A stretch of DNA of 64,000 bases from Neoceratodus forsteri. Taxonomy: Eukaryota > Chordata > Ceratodontiformes > Ceratodontidae. The notes beneath the pieces are model-generated. The model saw only the letters and a list, made by a program, of their open reading frames with translations. It searched no databases and was not told where the DNA came from. Made by a program: the position numbers and the translations under genes. The stretch covers positions 198,806,501 to 198,870,500 of the forward strand of contig CM057458.1 of assembly GCA_016271365.2 (NCBI GenBank), given 5' to 3'. How positions within the stretch are numbered: position 1 is the stretch's first letter; the number at the start of each line of letters is the position of its first letter. This document shows, piece by piece, positions 53,055 to 63,770 of this stretch.

Positions 53055-54960
53055 TTTATTTATTTATTTCAGTTTAGGATTAATACCTTTGAGTTCAGGA
53101 CTCCTTTTCAAAGGTTCCATGCCATTGTTGAACAAACATTACAAATATAACAGTGTTTACAGAGAACAGAAAACAGTAACACAGACATCCAAATACCAAA
53201 GAAATCTTATATATCCAACTATAGGTAGAAGAGGATAGGGTAAATAGGGTTCAGCCTTGTAGTTCACTATTTAGTTGGTCAGTTTAGCCTTGGGAGGGTA
53301 GGGGGTCAGCCAGAGGTGGCGTCGTGGTGGTGGAAATGATTTGTCAGCTGATTGGGCCTCGTTTGGGGATGGGGGGCTGATGAGATAAAAAGGGGGGTGA
53401 AAGGGAGAGGGTTGGGTGGCTGAAATTCTGCCATATTAGTGCAGGCAAGCACAATTCTTTTTTGTGTCAAGAAGGGATCTGAGCCCAGATTTGAAGGTAC
53501 TAATCTTGGGTGATTCTGTAAGGTTAGCAGGTAACTCATTGTACCATTTTGGTCTTTGGTACAGGATGGAGTTCTGGGTGAGTTTCATGCTTTTGAAGGG
53601 AATCACCAACCTGTCTGTAGCTGTGCTTCTTGTTGATTTGGTGGGAACTGCTGGCATAAAGAGGCAGCCCAATGCAGGGGGAGAAAGCCCAAGATGCACT
53701 TTTTTGAGAAATAGGCAGGTTTTGTATTGTGCTTTAAGATGGAGTGGGAGCCACCCAGTTTCGGTGCACAGCATGCAGGTGTGGGTGTCCTGGGCAGCCC
53801 CTATGGCTAGTTGACAAGCCTTATTTATTAGTGTGCTGACCCTGTTTAGGGTGGTTTTAGTGCCTGCCCCATAGATAGGCAGCCCATAATCTATGGAGGA
53901 CATCTCTGAACTACTGATGGCAAGTTTCAGAGCATCTGGTGTCATAGAGTGCCTTTGGCGGTAGAGGACCCCAAGTTTTGTATTCGCTGACTTGACGACT
54001 GAGTCTATATGGCCAGAGAAGGTTAGCATATCATCAAAGGTGATGCCCAAGTATTTGAACTTTGTTAACTGTTCCAGTGTTTCACCATTATGGTTCTGGA
54101 TGAGCAAAGGCAGGAATTTATTTTTGCTTTGGGAGTTAGAGAATAGTAGACTTTTCATTTTTGTTATGGCTTAGTACTAGTTTGTTTTGTGTGAACCAGA
54201 ATTCAAGCTTGAGGAAGCTGTCTTGGAGTTCTGTTGTGCTGTAGTTGTGATCTTTCCCAGTGACCGATATCACTGCATCACCAGCACAGAGAATAGTGCT
54301 TGCTATACATGCAGATGGTGCAGAGTTGATGAAGAGGCTGAAAAGCAGTGGGTCAAGAACAGAGCCCTGTGGGACCCTGAGGGACATTTCCCTTGCAGGT
54401 GATAGGGTGTCTCCTATTTTGACTCATTGTGACCTTTTGTGAGGTAGCTTCTGAACCACAGTACCATGTCCAGAGCTAGACCTGTTGAATGGAGGCAGTT
54501 TCGGAGTAGTTTGTGGTTAACAGAGTCAAAGGCCTTTGTAAGGTTGATGATGAATAAGCCAACTGCCTCCCCATTATCTAAGGCATCATAAAGCTGGGAA
54601 GAGTAATCAACAAGGGTGGTAAGTGTGGAGTGCTTTTTTCGAAACCCATGCTGCTGTGGGCAAAGTAGGTTACATTTATCAAGATACTCTGTAAGCTACT
54701 CTGAGACCATTCTTTCAAGTGCTTTGGAGAGGGGTGGTAGAATGGATATTGGTCGGTAGTTGGACGTTAGAGTTTTGTCCCTAGTTTTAAAGACAGGCAT
54801 ACCATTGGCTAACTTCCATAGTTTTGGAAACACCCCCATTCTTAGAGATGCATTTAACACCATTGAGAGGGGACTGGCCAATTCATTTAGGAGAAGACCC
54901 ACGAGTTTCATATCCACTAGATCAGCCCCCATTCAGGTCTTGCCAAGAAGCCTATTGCTT
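53055..54960 (-). mobile_element. LINE-D: 5'-truncated Rex/Babar-like LINE
   Basis: Minus-strand RT and C-terminal region, ending in an (AAAT)n tail at about 53075-53055. 54932-54696 has MGVFPKLWKLANGMPVFKTR and SNYRPISILPPLSKALERMV. 54387-54136 has VPQGSVLDPLLFSLFIN and CAGDA where YADD is expected, so the active site is lost. 54158-53436 is open for 240 residues: KFKYLGITFDDMLTFSGHID, SSIDYGLPIYGAG and KACQLAIGAAQDTHTCML. The wording matches Rex1/Babar-type fish and amphibian LINEs. Its long open C-terminal frame is the best-kept one here. Confidence 0.82.
53436..54158 (-). pseudogene. LINE-D ORF2 C-terminal region (240-residue open frame)
   Basis: Open from ATG at 54158 to a stop at 53436. 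It covers the RT thumb and C-terminal domain: FKYLGITFDDML, VVKSANTKLGVLYRQRHSM, LCTETGWLPLHLKAQYKTCL, SPPALGCLFMP, YQRPKWYNELPANLTESP and FKSGLRSLLDTKK. The last block matches the W..LP....l.s...FK..L...L end of this LINE group. The upstream catalytic part lies in another frame and is degraded. I infer a pseudogene preserved by chance, not a host gene. Confidence 0.72.
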
Positions 54961-55084
54961 CCCATATGACTGGATCAGAGGGTCAGAGTTGGGGGGCCCT
55001 TCAGGGGGAACTAACTCTTTATATATCCAGGGATGGGGTGGGGTGTTCAGTAATTACACCAAGTGGCAGGGCCTGGAAAGCTGA
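54961..55084. other. Short unassigned spacer
   Basis: Sequence between the truncated 5' side of LINE-D and the 3' tail of CR1-i. Nothing recognised. Confidence 0.4.
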
Positions 55085-55165
55085 ACATAGATACATAGAT
55101 ACATAGACAGTGTCAGCAGATAAGGGCCTATGGCCCACCCAGTCTGCCCATTTGAGCTTGTAAGT

Positions 55166-57323
55166 TCAGCTTGCCCTCCCAGAAGTCCGCCTCCCCCCAC
55201 CCCTGACCTCCAGAATTCCTTTATGTCTATCCCATGCATTCTTAAATCCCGTGATTGTTTCAGCCCCCACCACTTCCTCTGGCAGGGTGTTCCACTTGTC
55301 CACCACCCGTTCTGTGAAGAAATTCCTTCTCATGTTTCCTCTGAATCGTCCTCCCTCCAACTTCATCCCATGCCCTCTAGTCCTGGAACATCTTTTTCGC
55401 TTAAAAATAGTGTTTTCCTGCACCTGTTTCTCCCTGTAAAATACTTGTATGTCTCTATCATATCCCTCTCTCTCTCCTCCAGGGTACATGTTCAGTTCCT
55501 TCAACCTGTCTTCATAGGACTTGTGATGCAATCCATGCACCATCTTTGTTGCCCTCCTCTGAACCTTCTCTATCCTGTCTATGTCCTTACGTGAGGTATG
55601 GTCTCGAGAACTGTACACTTGTACTTCAGGTGGGGCCTCACTAGTGTCTTGTATAGCGGAATTATGACCTCCCTTTCCTGCTGGTGATGCCCTGCCTATA
55701 CATCCCAGCATCCTATTTGCTTTACCTGATGCCTTGTCACACTGTTTCCCTACCTTGAGGTCATCAGAGATGACAACCCCAAGATCCCTTTCCTGCTTGG
55801 TGCATGCTATATTCTCACCCCCAACTGATATATATTGTGCCAGGGTTTTGTGCCCCATATGCATTATCTTGCACTTCTTTGCATTGAATTTCAACTGCCA
55901 AACCCTTGACCATTCTTCAAGTTTCTGCAGATCCTTCTCATTCTGTCTACACCCTCTGGTGTGTCTACTCTGTTACAGAGCTTTGTGTCATCAGCAAACA
56001 GTGAAATTCTGCCTTCTAGAATCCTGTGCAATGTCACTGATGAAGATGTTGAATAGGACCGGTCCCAGCACTGATCCCTGTGGTACCCCACTGATCACTC
56101 TTCCCTCTGTGGAGTGACAGCCATTTACCACCACCCTTTGGGTTCTGCCACCCAGCCAGTTACCTACCCACCACACTACTGTCCTGCCCACACCCATATT
56201 CCCCAGTTTGTGTAATAGTCTTCTATGTGGCACAGTGTCAAAGGCCTTGCTGAAGTCCAGATAGGCCATGTCCACTGCCCTCCCTGATCCACCTCCTAGT
56301 CACCCAGTCAAAAATTCAATGAGGTTGGTCTGACATGACCTCCCCTGGTGAAACCATGCTGCCTTGGGTCCTGTAGTCCATTGACAACCAGATGTTCCAC
56401 CAATCTCTCCTTCAGTAATGCTTCCATGATCTTTCCCACTACCGAGGTGAGGCTGACTGGTCTGTAGTTCCCTGCTTCCTCTTTGTTCCCACTTTTGTAT
56501 AAGGGACTACATCTGCTGTCCTCCAGTCTTTGGGTACCTCCCTGTTTCCAGTGATTGGCTAAACAGGATAGCCAGAGGTTCAGCCACCACCTCTCTTGGT
56601 TCTTTAGGGACCCTGGGGTGCACCCATCTGGCCCATTGCTTTGTCAGCTCTTATTACTTCCAGTTCCTTGGGACCCTTTCTCGTGTAAAGGGACTTATGT
56701 CCATTTCTGCACCATTCTCACCCTTGTACTCCTTCAGACCCATTACCCCCTCTTCCTCAGTAAAGACTGAGCAGAAATACCTGTTCAATATGTCAGCTTT
56801 ACTGTTGTCATCCTCCAGGCAACTCCCATCCTCCCCTTCAGTCTACTATCCCTCCTTTGTCTTTCTTTTTCACTTATGTACCTGTAAAAGGTTTTGTCCC
56901 CTTTAACCACTGATTTTGCAATGTGTTCTTCTGTCTGAGCTTTGGCTTCCCTTACTGACTTCCCTGCCTCCTTTGTTTCTCCTGGTACTTCTCCCTATCC
57001 CCTTTTGCCTGTGTCTTTTTGTATTGCCTGAATGCAATCTTTTTGGCTTTCACTTTCTTTGCTATCTCTTTGGAAAACCATAATGGTCTCCTCTTCCTTT
57101 TCCTCTTGCTAACCTGCTTAATGCATAATTCTGTTGTTCTTATAATCCCCATTTTCAATACTGCCCACTGTTCCTCAACCCCTGATTCCTGTCCCATTCC
57201 CTTAATGCCTCTTTTAAGTATCTCCCATTTTCCCAAAGTCTGCCCCCTAAAATCCAGGATCGTGTTTTGTGTGGTTTGGTTCTGCTCTTTCTGTGATTTC
57301 AAACCACAATGACTGGTGGTCAC
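55166..57323 (-). pseudogene. CR1 ORF2 linker, reverse transcriptase and C-terminal domain (CR1-i)
   Basis: Minus-strand pieces: 57323-56952 (basic linker with KRKRKRRPLWFSKEI), a frame-broken RT front half (56900-56300), 56275-55991 ([20 protein letters not shown], palm motif [21 protein letters not shown]), 56091-55891 ([14 protein letters not shown], motif C) and 55894-55166 (MKFNAKKCKIMHMGHKTLAQ, LGVVISDDLK, then the KRKRCSRTRGHGMKLEGGRF tail). The last frame is open for 242 residues. Breaks are single-base events, for example around FADD. Confidence 0.85.
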
Positions 57324-57349
57324 TGTTGCCCAGGTGCTCCCCCACTGTT

Positions 57350-57920
57350 ACCCCATCACACTATCCCTGTTTGTGAGCAGAAGGTCCAGTATTGCCTTCT
57401 GCCGGGTTGGTTCCATGACCAGTTGCTTGAGGAAGGCACCCTGAAGGAGTCCAGGATAAATCTGCTCTAGTTGATGCTGCTGCTGGGATGCTCCAGTCCA
57501 CGTCTGGAATATTGAAGTCTCAACCAGTACTACCTCACCCTTGTCTGCCATCCTTTGGATGGATAGCATCAGCTCCCTATCTGTTTCTTCCTCCTGGGCT
57601 GGTGGTCTATAGACCACACCTGTGCGGATGGCTGGCCCCATTTTCATTTCCAGCTTTGCCAGGTATCTCTCCCCATTTTGTTCCTCCTGGATCTCTGTGG
57701 CCTTATGTCATTTTCACATACGGTGCCACTCCTCCTCCTTCCTGCCTGCTCTGTCTCTTCTGAATATGTTGTAGCCAGGTATGGCCATCTCCCAGTCATG
57801 GTTATCATTACACCAGGTTTCAGTGATGGCCACAATGTCCAGGTCTGACTGGACCATGACAGCCTCCAGATCTTCCATCTTGTTGCTAAGGCTCCTGGCA
57901 TTTGCACACATGGCTTTCAT
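57350..57920 (-). pseudogene. CR1 ORF2 endonuclease (CR1-i)
   Basis: 57920-57714 starts MKAMCANARSLSNKMEDLEA (NARS Asn motif) and has LDIVAITETWCNDNHDWEMA (Glu motif) and IPGYNIFRRDRAG. 57647-57348 has AIRTGVVYRPPAQEEETDRE, MADKGEVVL and KQLVMEPTRQKAILDLLLTN. The GDFN block between them is damaged (VETSIFQTW). The SDH block is just past 57323. The start at 57920 gives the standard ORF2 N-terminus. Confidence 0.82.
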
Positions 57921-58172
57921 GATTTGACCTACCTAGACTGCTTCATTGTTCTCTCAGCCCCTTCCTTGGTTGTCATTTATCCCTGGTTCTCCTTGCTGTC
58001 TGCCCTTCTGCTGAATTTTGCCCTTTTCTGCTTATCCACCTTTTGGACACTAATCTTCATCTTTTGCACACTGCTTTGCAGAGATAGCCACTCCTCTGGT
58101 TCACTGGTTCCACTGCTAGCTGTGGGGGATGATCAAGTAGGTATCCTCCTTGCTGGCCTGCCACCCCCTTTG

Positions 58173-59080
58173 CTAGTTTAAATACTTGTCAATGTAGCAT
58201 TTAAACTTATCATTGAGTGCTTGAATTCCCCTCCAGGATGGATGCAGGCCGTCAGGCTTGAACAAACCTCCATCCCTCCAGGTGGGTCCCCAGTCACTAA
58301 TGAATCCAAACCCTTCCTCACAGCACCAGTTCTTCAACCATGAGTTAAAGTTCCTAATGCATGCACTCCTATGCTCTCCCTTGCCTCTCACAGGTAGTAC
58401 TTCTGAGAAAGTGACAGAAGTAGCTACTTGTGAGACCCCTCCCAGTTTTCTAAACTCTTCCTGAACTTCCTTTGGCTCCCCATTTGCCAAGTCATTAGTA
58501 CCTAGGTGGATAATGACATCAGCTCACCCTCCTGTCTTGCCTTCCCAGTGATCCCCAGTATCTTCCTTCCATCCCTCCATGCCGTGGCACCTGGTAGGCA
58601 CCTCACCTCCTGTCCTCCCCTCCTGTGTTCCTAGCTGGATCCCTCTTGTGATGGAGTCCCCACCAGGATTCGCTTCCTCCTCCTCTGGGGTCCTGCTTTC
58701 CCACTGAGGTCACCTCCTTGGCTAACCTCCATCCTTTCTTCCACTTCTCTGGGTACCTCTATTTGGTTGTCCTCATTTGCCAGTGTGGCATATGAGTTCT
58801 TGAGAGAATAGGATCTGGGATGTGCCTCTGCCTGACTGCTCTAACCCTCCCTGAACCCACTGTCATCCAAGTGCTCCTCATTCTTGGCATCCTTTGAGGC
58901 AGCTGCATTGGACTGGGTGGTCCCTGGATAGGGGTGATGGTACTCCTGACCCAGTTTACTTCCGCTCTGAGTCTGGTTACCTCATCCCGTGGTCAGAGAT
59001 GCATACAGATAGGGCAGCATCTCAGTGTCAGAAGGTCTGCCTGAATATGGCTGCCCCAGCCACTGCATTGCACCACTCCC
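58173..59080 (-). pseudogene. CR1 ORF1 (CR1-i): zinc finger and SGNH-like domain
   Basis: Near 59075-58950 the minus strand reads WGVVQCSGWGSH, then RCCPICMHL, matching the CxxC...CPIC finger and following helix of CR1-d ORF1. Around 58600-58550 a VRCLPGATAWRD segment matches the SGNH region of CR1-h. 58490-58173 (105 residues) has VTSVTF-type SEVLPVRGKGEHRS and LFKPDGLHPSWRGIQALNDK, the DxxH block V of SGNH esterases. Domain order is that of CR1 ORF1. Frames are broken between modules. Confidence 0.75.
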
Positions 59081-59370
59081 CACATTATACTGCAATTCTA
59101 CTACTTGTCTGCTACTGAAACTCTCTTAGTTCTCTTTTATTAATTTACAGTGCTAAAAATCCTGTAACCGATCCTCAGATTTTTTTTTTTAAGGAAAAAG
59201 AAACCAATAAATAAATAAATGAGTCAAAACACTTGTATTGCTGAGGGGTGGGCTTCTTGCTTCCCCTTATGCCCCTCCTACTTCACACCTCTTACTATAC
59301 CCTGTGTTTAGCTCCTGTCAATCAGATTTATCAGGGCATATAATTAAGAGTTGGGGAATGGGAGGGGCAA

Positions 59371-59911
59371 TTGCAGCAGTTAAAGACAGCACAGAAGTAC
59401 ACCACCACTATGTTTTAAATTTTCAACAGCCCAAAAACAATTATAAGTAAAGACAACAAAGAAAGTATAGTGTCACTACAAGCCCACAATCTAAGTTTAA
59501 AAGAAAAATACAAATTACCAGTTACTCTAAAGCACTGAATTGAACATGTTTCCTTCCTTCTCCTGGCTTCTTCTGATAAAATCAACCTCTGCTTGCTACT
59601 TTATCTCTGACTAAGCCCCACCTCTAGTTATCACGTAGCTGAGGTCAGAGGCCAGACAATTAACACCCTTCACCCAGCTACAGGACAGTCAGACAAGCCA
59701 AGATAAAATTTGCAGCAGTTAAAGACAGCACAGAAGTACACCACCACTATGTTTTAAATTTTCAACAGCCCAAAAACAATTATAAGTAAAGACAACAAAG
59801 AAAGTATAGTGTCACTACAAGCCCACAATCTAAGTTTAAAAGAAAAACACAAATTGCCAGTTACTCTAAAACACTGAATTGAATATGTTTCCTTCCTTCA
59901 CCTGGCTTCTT
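59371..59911 (-). promoter_or_regulatory. ~339-bp tandem 5' units of CR1-i
   Basis: ttgcagcagttaaagacagc starts at 59371 and again at 59710. From each start about 200 bp are nearly identical (acagaagtacaccaccacta, gaaagtatagtgtcactaca, ctggcttctt). The plus-strand right copy stops at about 59911, so on the minus strand the element begins with a partial unit followed by a full one. They sit directly upstream of ORF1. The head-to-tail monomer layout resembles mouse L1 promoters. Promoter activity is inference. Confidence 0.82.
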
Positions 59912-60480
59912 CATAGCCTAAATACACCGGACCAATCAAGATGGGATCCCGATTTGGGGAAGAAAAACCCCTTGGGGAAACTCCGAATCAGTGGTGGGGA
60001 GCAAACCCACCTTTGGAATATGGAGATTCCCCATCATATCTTGTCCTCTTAGGGGGACTCGAATGAGAGACAAATGAGGTGGACAGGGAATATCACCTCA
60101 AAACTGGAAGAAATATTGTATATAATTTGTTTTAAAATAGTTCTTATTAAAGTTGTTCGACTAGTTGATTGGGTTAATTATAAAGAGGGGGGACAGAAAT
60201 GAGACTCAGGAGACTGTTTTTTACTCAGACTATTAACATTTTATTGAACAAACTTCAGGAACCACCAAGAAAGAAATTTGGGGTTAGCTATAAAAACAAA
60301 GATAACGAATTCTGTTGATTGTTTCATCAGGCGCCAGGGGGAATGTTCTGGTTTGAAACAAGCTTGACTGACCTGAAAAAGAAACAGAAAATAAAGGGAA
60401 AGATAAGGTTAAAAAGTCATGATAGCAAAATAATAAAAAAAAATATATTAAATGACTACACAACCTGTAAAGATCTACTC
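59912..60480. other. Unassigned; possible LINE-E leader or ORF1 remnant
   Basis: No recognisable protein block. It contains an A-rich stretch near 60436-60450. It starts exactly where the CR1-i units end and leads into the LINE-E endonuclease. Confidence 0.4.
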
Positions 60481-60489
60481 CCTAAATGT

Positions 60490-61150
60490 CAATGTCCCTA
60501 AATGTCAATGCATATCCCCATTAAACGATCTTGGATGATGCAGTACCTTAACAAACAAAGGGCTGACATAATTTTTTTATTGGGATACCTATCTCTTGAG
60601 TGTCAAACATCAGGAACTGGGATGAGGAGGCAGATATGTGGTTCACTCCTCCTCCCACCCTGGTGGCTGGAGAGGGGAATGACAATTATGATACCAGCAA
60701 CCACCCAGTTAAAAATAAATAAGGTCCACATAGATGGACAGGGCCAATATGTTATCATTCAGGGCCACTTACCTCCACAGACCAAGACACCAGTGATTTG
60801 ATCCATTCTGGCTAAAGTCCTGGACACTCTTCAGGGACAATTAATAATGGGTGGGGATTTTAATATGACCATGCAACCTAATCTGGATTAATCAAATCCA
60901 AAAATGTGTAGTCTGTCAAGCACAGTTAAAATTTTCAAAACACAACTTGAACATCTGGGTCTGGTGGATATATGGCAGAAACTGTTTTCTACATCTTCGG
61001 GATTTACATAATATTCTGGTAGATTTCATATGTATTTGAGGTTAGATGATTTTTTAACCACATGTGAGCACCTAACTACAGCATTAGACATCTCTATTTT
61101 CCCAAAAGCCTTATCTGACCACCATACCCTTTTGTTAAAACTTGATTTGG
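60490..61150 (+). pseudogene. LINE-E ORF2 endonuclease
   Basis: 60502-60801 has IKRSWMMQYLNKQRADIIFL (the region before the LQETH motif, itself degraded to LGYLSLE) and VHIDGQGQYVIIQGHL. About 60840-60870 reads LIMGGDFNMTM, the GDFN motif. 61030-61311 has RLDDFLTTCEHL and ALSDHHTLLLKLDLG, the SDH motif. Stops at about 60801 and in the GDFN-SDH interval break the frame. The layout is that of an L1 endonuclease. Confidence 0.8.
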
Positions 61151-61379
61151 GCAAAAAAACTAAACAGACCCTTTGGAGACTCAATCCATATCTTTTAAAG
61201 GACAAAGAGTTCCTCAACCAGATAAAAACTGGATCCCACAATTTTTCAGTGAAAATATATCCCCCACAATCCCAGAAGTTACTCTCTGGGATGCTAGGAA
61301 GGCTACCATAAGAGGTGAAGTGATAGTATTCACTTCTAGGAAAAAAAGAGTGAGAAGCCAAGTACTGTGAACATATTAA

Positions 61380-63770
61380 CAATCTTAAAAATTACCAGTT
61401 GCTTTATATTGAAGGGGATAAAGAACTTCAAGAGAAAATCAGAGATGTTAAAGCATTCCTTCAAAAAAATATAGATGCTAAGATTCAACTATCCCAAATG
61501 TATCTAAAACAAATGATGTAGGGAGGGTCCAGAGGGTCTCTCAGACTATTCCAGCAGTTGAGAGCATGTAAAAATACAGTAACAATACTAAAAATAAAAA
61601 ATCCTCTAACTGGTAGAATGACCCACAGAGAAGAGGAAATCAGGCAATCCTTTGAAAAATACTACCAGCAATTGTACACCCTACAAAACAATTCATCTCC
61701 TGAGCTAAGACAGGACTTCCTTAATTGACTAAATCTTCCAAAATTAACAGAAACACAAATTCAGATATTAGAAGCTCCAATTAGATTAGGAGAGATACAA
61801 ATAGCTATTAAGAATCTCTCTACCAGGCATTGCCTGGGTCTGGATGGGTTTTTGGGAGAGCGGTTTAAAACATTTTAAAAAATAATTATCCCCTAGGCTT
61901 CTCCAGTTATATAGAGAGGTAGCAGAGGAAAAGCCCCTTCCCTTGTCCTGGGAATATGCTACGATAGTGGCACTCCCAAAGCCCAAAGGAAATCGATAGC
62001 GTCACTCCCAAAGCCCAATGGAAATAAAACTGAACCATCTTCATGCAGACCAATACCCATACTAAATACTGACTACAAAATCTATATGACCATCTGGTCA
62101 GCAAGAATGGAGGGCATTCTCCCTTCAATAAAACACTCAGACGAAGTAGGTTTTATTAAACAGAGAAACACAACAGACAACATTAGAAAAACCTTTACCT
62201 TAATTGAATACATTCAAACTCAAAAAAATACTAGCACCATTTTAGCTGCCCTCCTCTAGACAGCTTCCATCCTGTCTAGACACAATCTCCGCAAAGACAT
62301 AGCCAGGTTGGAAGCTGTCCAGAGGAGGGTAACTATAATGGTGCAGGGTCTGCACCGGATGACATATGAAGACAGACTTAAGGCGCTTAATATGTATAGC
62401 CTCGAGGAAAGGAGGAAGAGGGGGGACCTGATAGAAACTTCAAGTACCTCAAGGGAATCAACAAAATTCAAGAGGGTAGCATCTCTCATAAAAAGAGGTG
62501 TGCAAGAACAAGGGGGCACAATTTGAAGATGGGGGTTGGCTCAGAGGTAATTTAAGGCAGTATTTTTTCACAGAGAAGGTTGTGGATGAGTGGAACAGCC
62601 TTCCAGAGGAGGTTGTGGAGTCAAAAACAGTGGTGGAATTCAAACATGCATGGAACAGTCATAAGGCAATTCTAGGGGTTGGGGGTAGGAAGAAGTAGGC
62701 TGCTGGTTAACTAGGATCTGCAGCTTATCCAGTAGGTAGGGAAATGGGCAGACTGGGTGGGCCAAGCAGTCCTTATCTGCTGTCAAAGAAAAGGCATTTG
62801 ACTGGGTGTTTTGGTCCTTCCTGTGGGACACACTTCATGCATTTCGATTTCTGGAATAATTTCTGGTCTGGCTCCAACAAATCTATTCCTCTCCAAAACC
62901 TTACGTTAGAATTAACAGAGGTTTGTCTTCTCCATTCCCACTACATCAAGGCACATGCTAGGGCTGTCCACTATCCTCACTGCTATTTGTATTATACATC
63001 GAACCTCTGGCTGTGGCACTAAGAGCTTCCATTAAAATTGAAGGAGTCTCCTTGCACCAAACCAAATATAAAATTAGTTTATATGCAGATGATATCCTGT
63101 TGTCTCTTCTGTCCCCCTCAAAATCAATCCCAGAAGCATGGGATATATTAATACAATTGAAAAAATAGCAGGATTCAAATTAGATATGGCAAAAACAAAT
63201 GTCCTACTGTACAATTATACTCCCTCCAGATCCCTGAAGCAAACTCAGACTTTGAAGTGGAATTCAACTAAAATGAGGTATCTGGGAATACATATCCCTC
63301 ACAACCTAATGGTAGCAGAACTAATACATTATGAACCCTTGTCAATTTCAATTCAAAGGGAATTAGACAAGTAGTAAAAACTCCCACTTACATTTTTTCA
63401 GTGAATAGAGACAATTCAAATGAATGTCTTACCCCGCTTCTTATATATATTTCAAAACATTCTGTATTTCCTATCCCCATATTTTTTAAAATCATGGGAC
63501 AATATGTTGCCATCCTTCATATGGGACAAAAAATGCCCAAGAATGTGGTTACAAATTTTAATATTATCACTTTCTCAGGGAGGAACCTATCTTTCAGATC
63601 TCAAATGCTGTGCAGAGGTGGCATTCCTTCACATTCTTCTTCTTCTTCTTCTTCTTTGGCTCTCAGACAATTACAAAGCATCTTGGAAGAAGTTGGAATT
63701 TCATTTCAATGACCTATATGATATAAAAAAATTATTTTTGCTTCCCAAGAGAAATCTCCTCCCTTAAAAG
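61380..63770 (+). pseudogene. LINE-E ORF2 linker and reverse transcriptase
   Basis: Before CR1-j the plus strand reads NPLTGRMTHREEEIRQSFEK, LYTLQNNSSPELRQDF and CRPIPILNTDYKIYMTIWS, then DEVGFIKQRNTTDNIRKTF. After CR1-j it resumes with EKAFDWVFWSFLWDTLHAF (motif A, Asp of DAEKAFD lost at the junction), GCPLSSLLFVLYIEPLAVA and YADD at 63082-63093, then KMRYLGIHIPHNL and LPRFLYIFQNILYF. It is the L1-type RT. Several TGA/TAG stops and frameshifts occur. A CTT repeat (63636-63653) lies in the C-terminal region. Confidence 0.85.
62236..62784 (+). mobile_element. CR1-j: CR1 3' end with inverted 5' segment, nested in LINE-E
   Basis: 62283-62784 is plus-strand CR1 (LEAVQRRVTIMVQGLHRMTY, LKALNMYSLEERRKRGDLIE, then EKVVDEWNSLPEEVV) with a 3' end at ctgctgtcaaag. 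The 5' segment 62236-62280 is CR1 in the opposite direction: its bases 62236-62269 pair with 62309-62342 at 30 of 34 positions. An inverted 5' end is the mark of twin priming. The left junction shares accattttagctgcc with LINE-E. CR1-a and CR1-e are the same subfamily. Confidence 0.85.

Larger units (their letters stand above)
55085..59911 (-). mobile_element. CR1-i: nearly full-length CR1 LINE with tandem 5' units
   Basis: On the minus strand: tandem 5' units (59911-59371), a leader, ORF1 (about 59080-58173), endonuclease (57920-57350), linker and RT (57323-55890), C-terminal region (55894-55166), 3' UTR and tail (gtatctatgtatctatg) at about 55085. It represents another subfamily (tail block reads FRGNMRRNFFTERVVDKWNT). 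The 5' units are nearly identical to each other, and the frames carry fewer breaks than CR1-b or CR1-d, so this copy is probably fairly young. No target duplication was seen. Confidence 0.9.
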
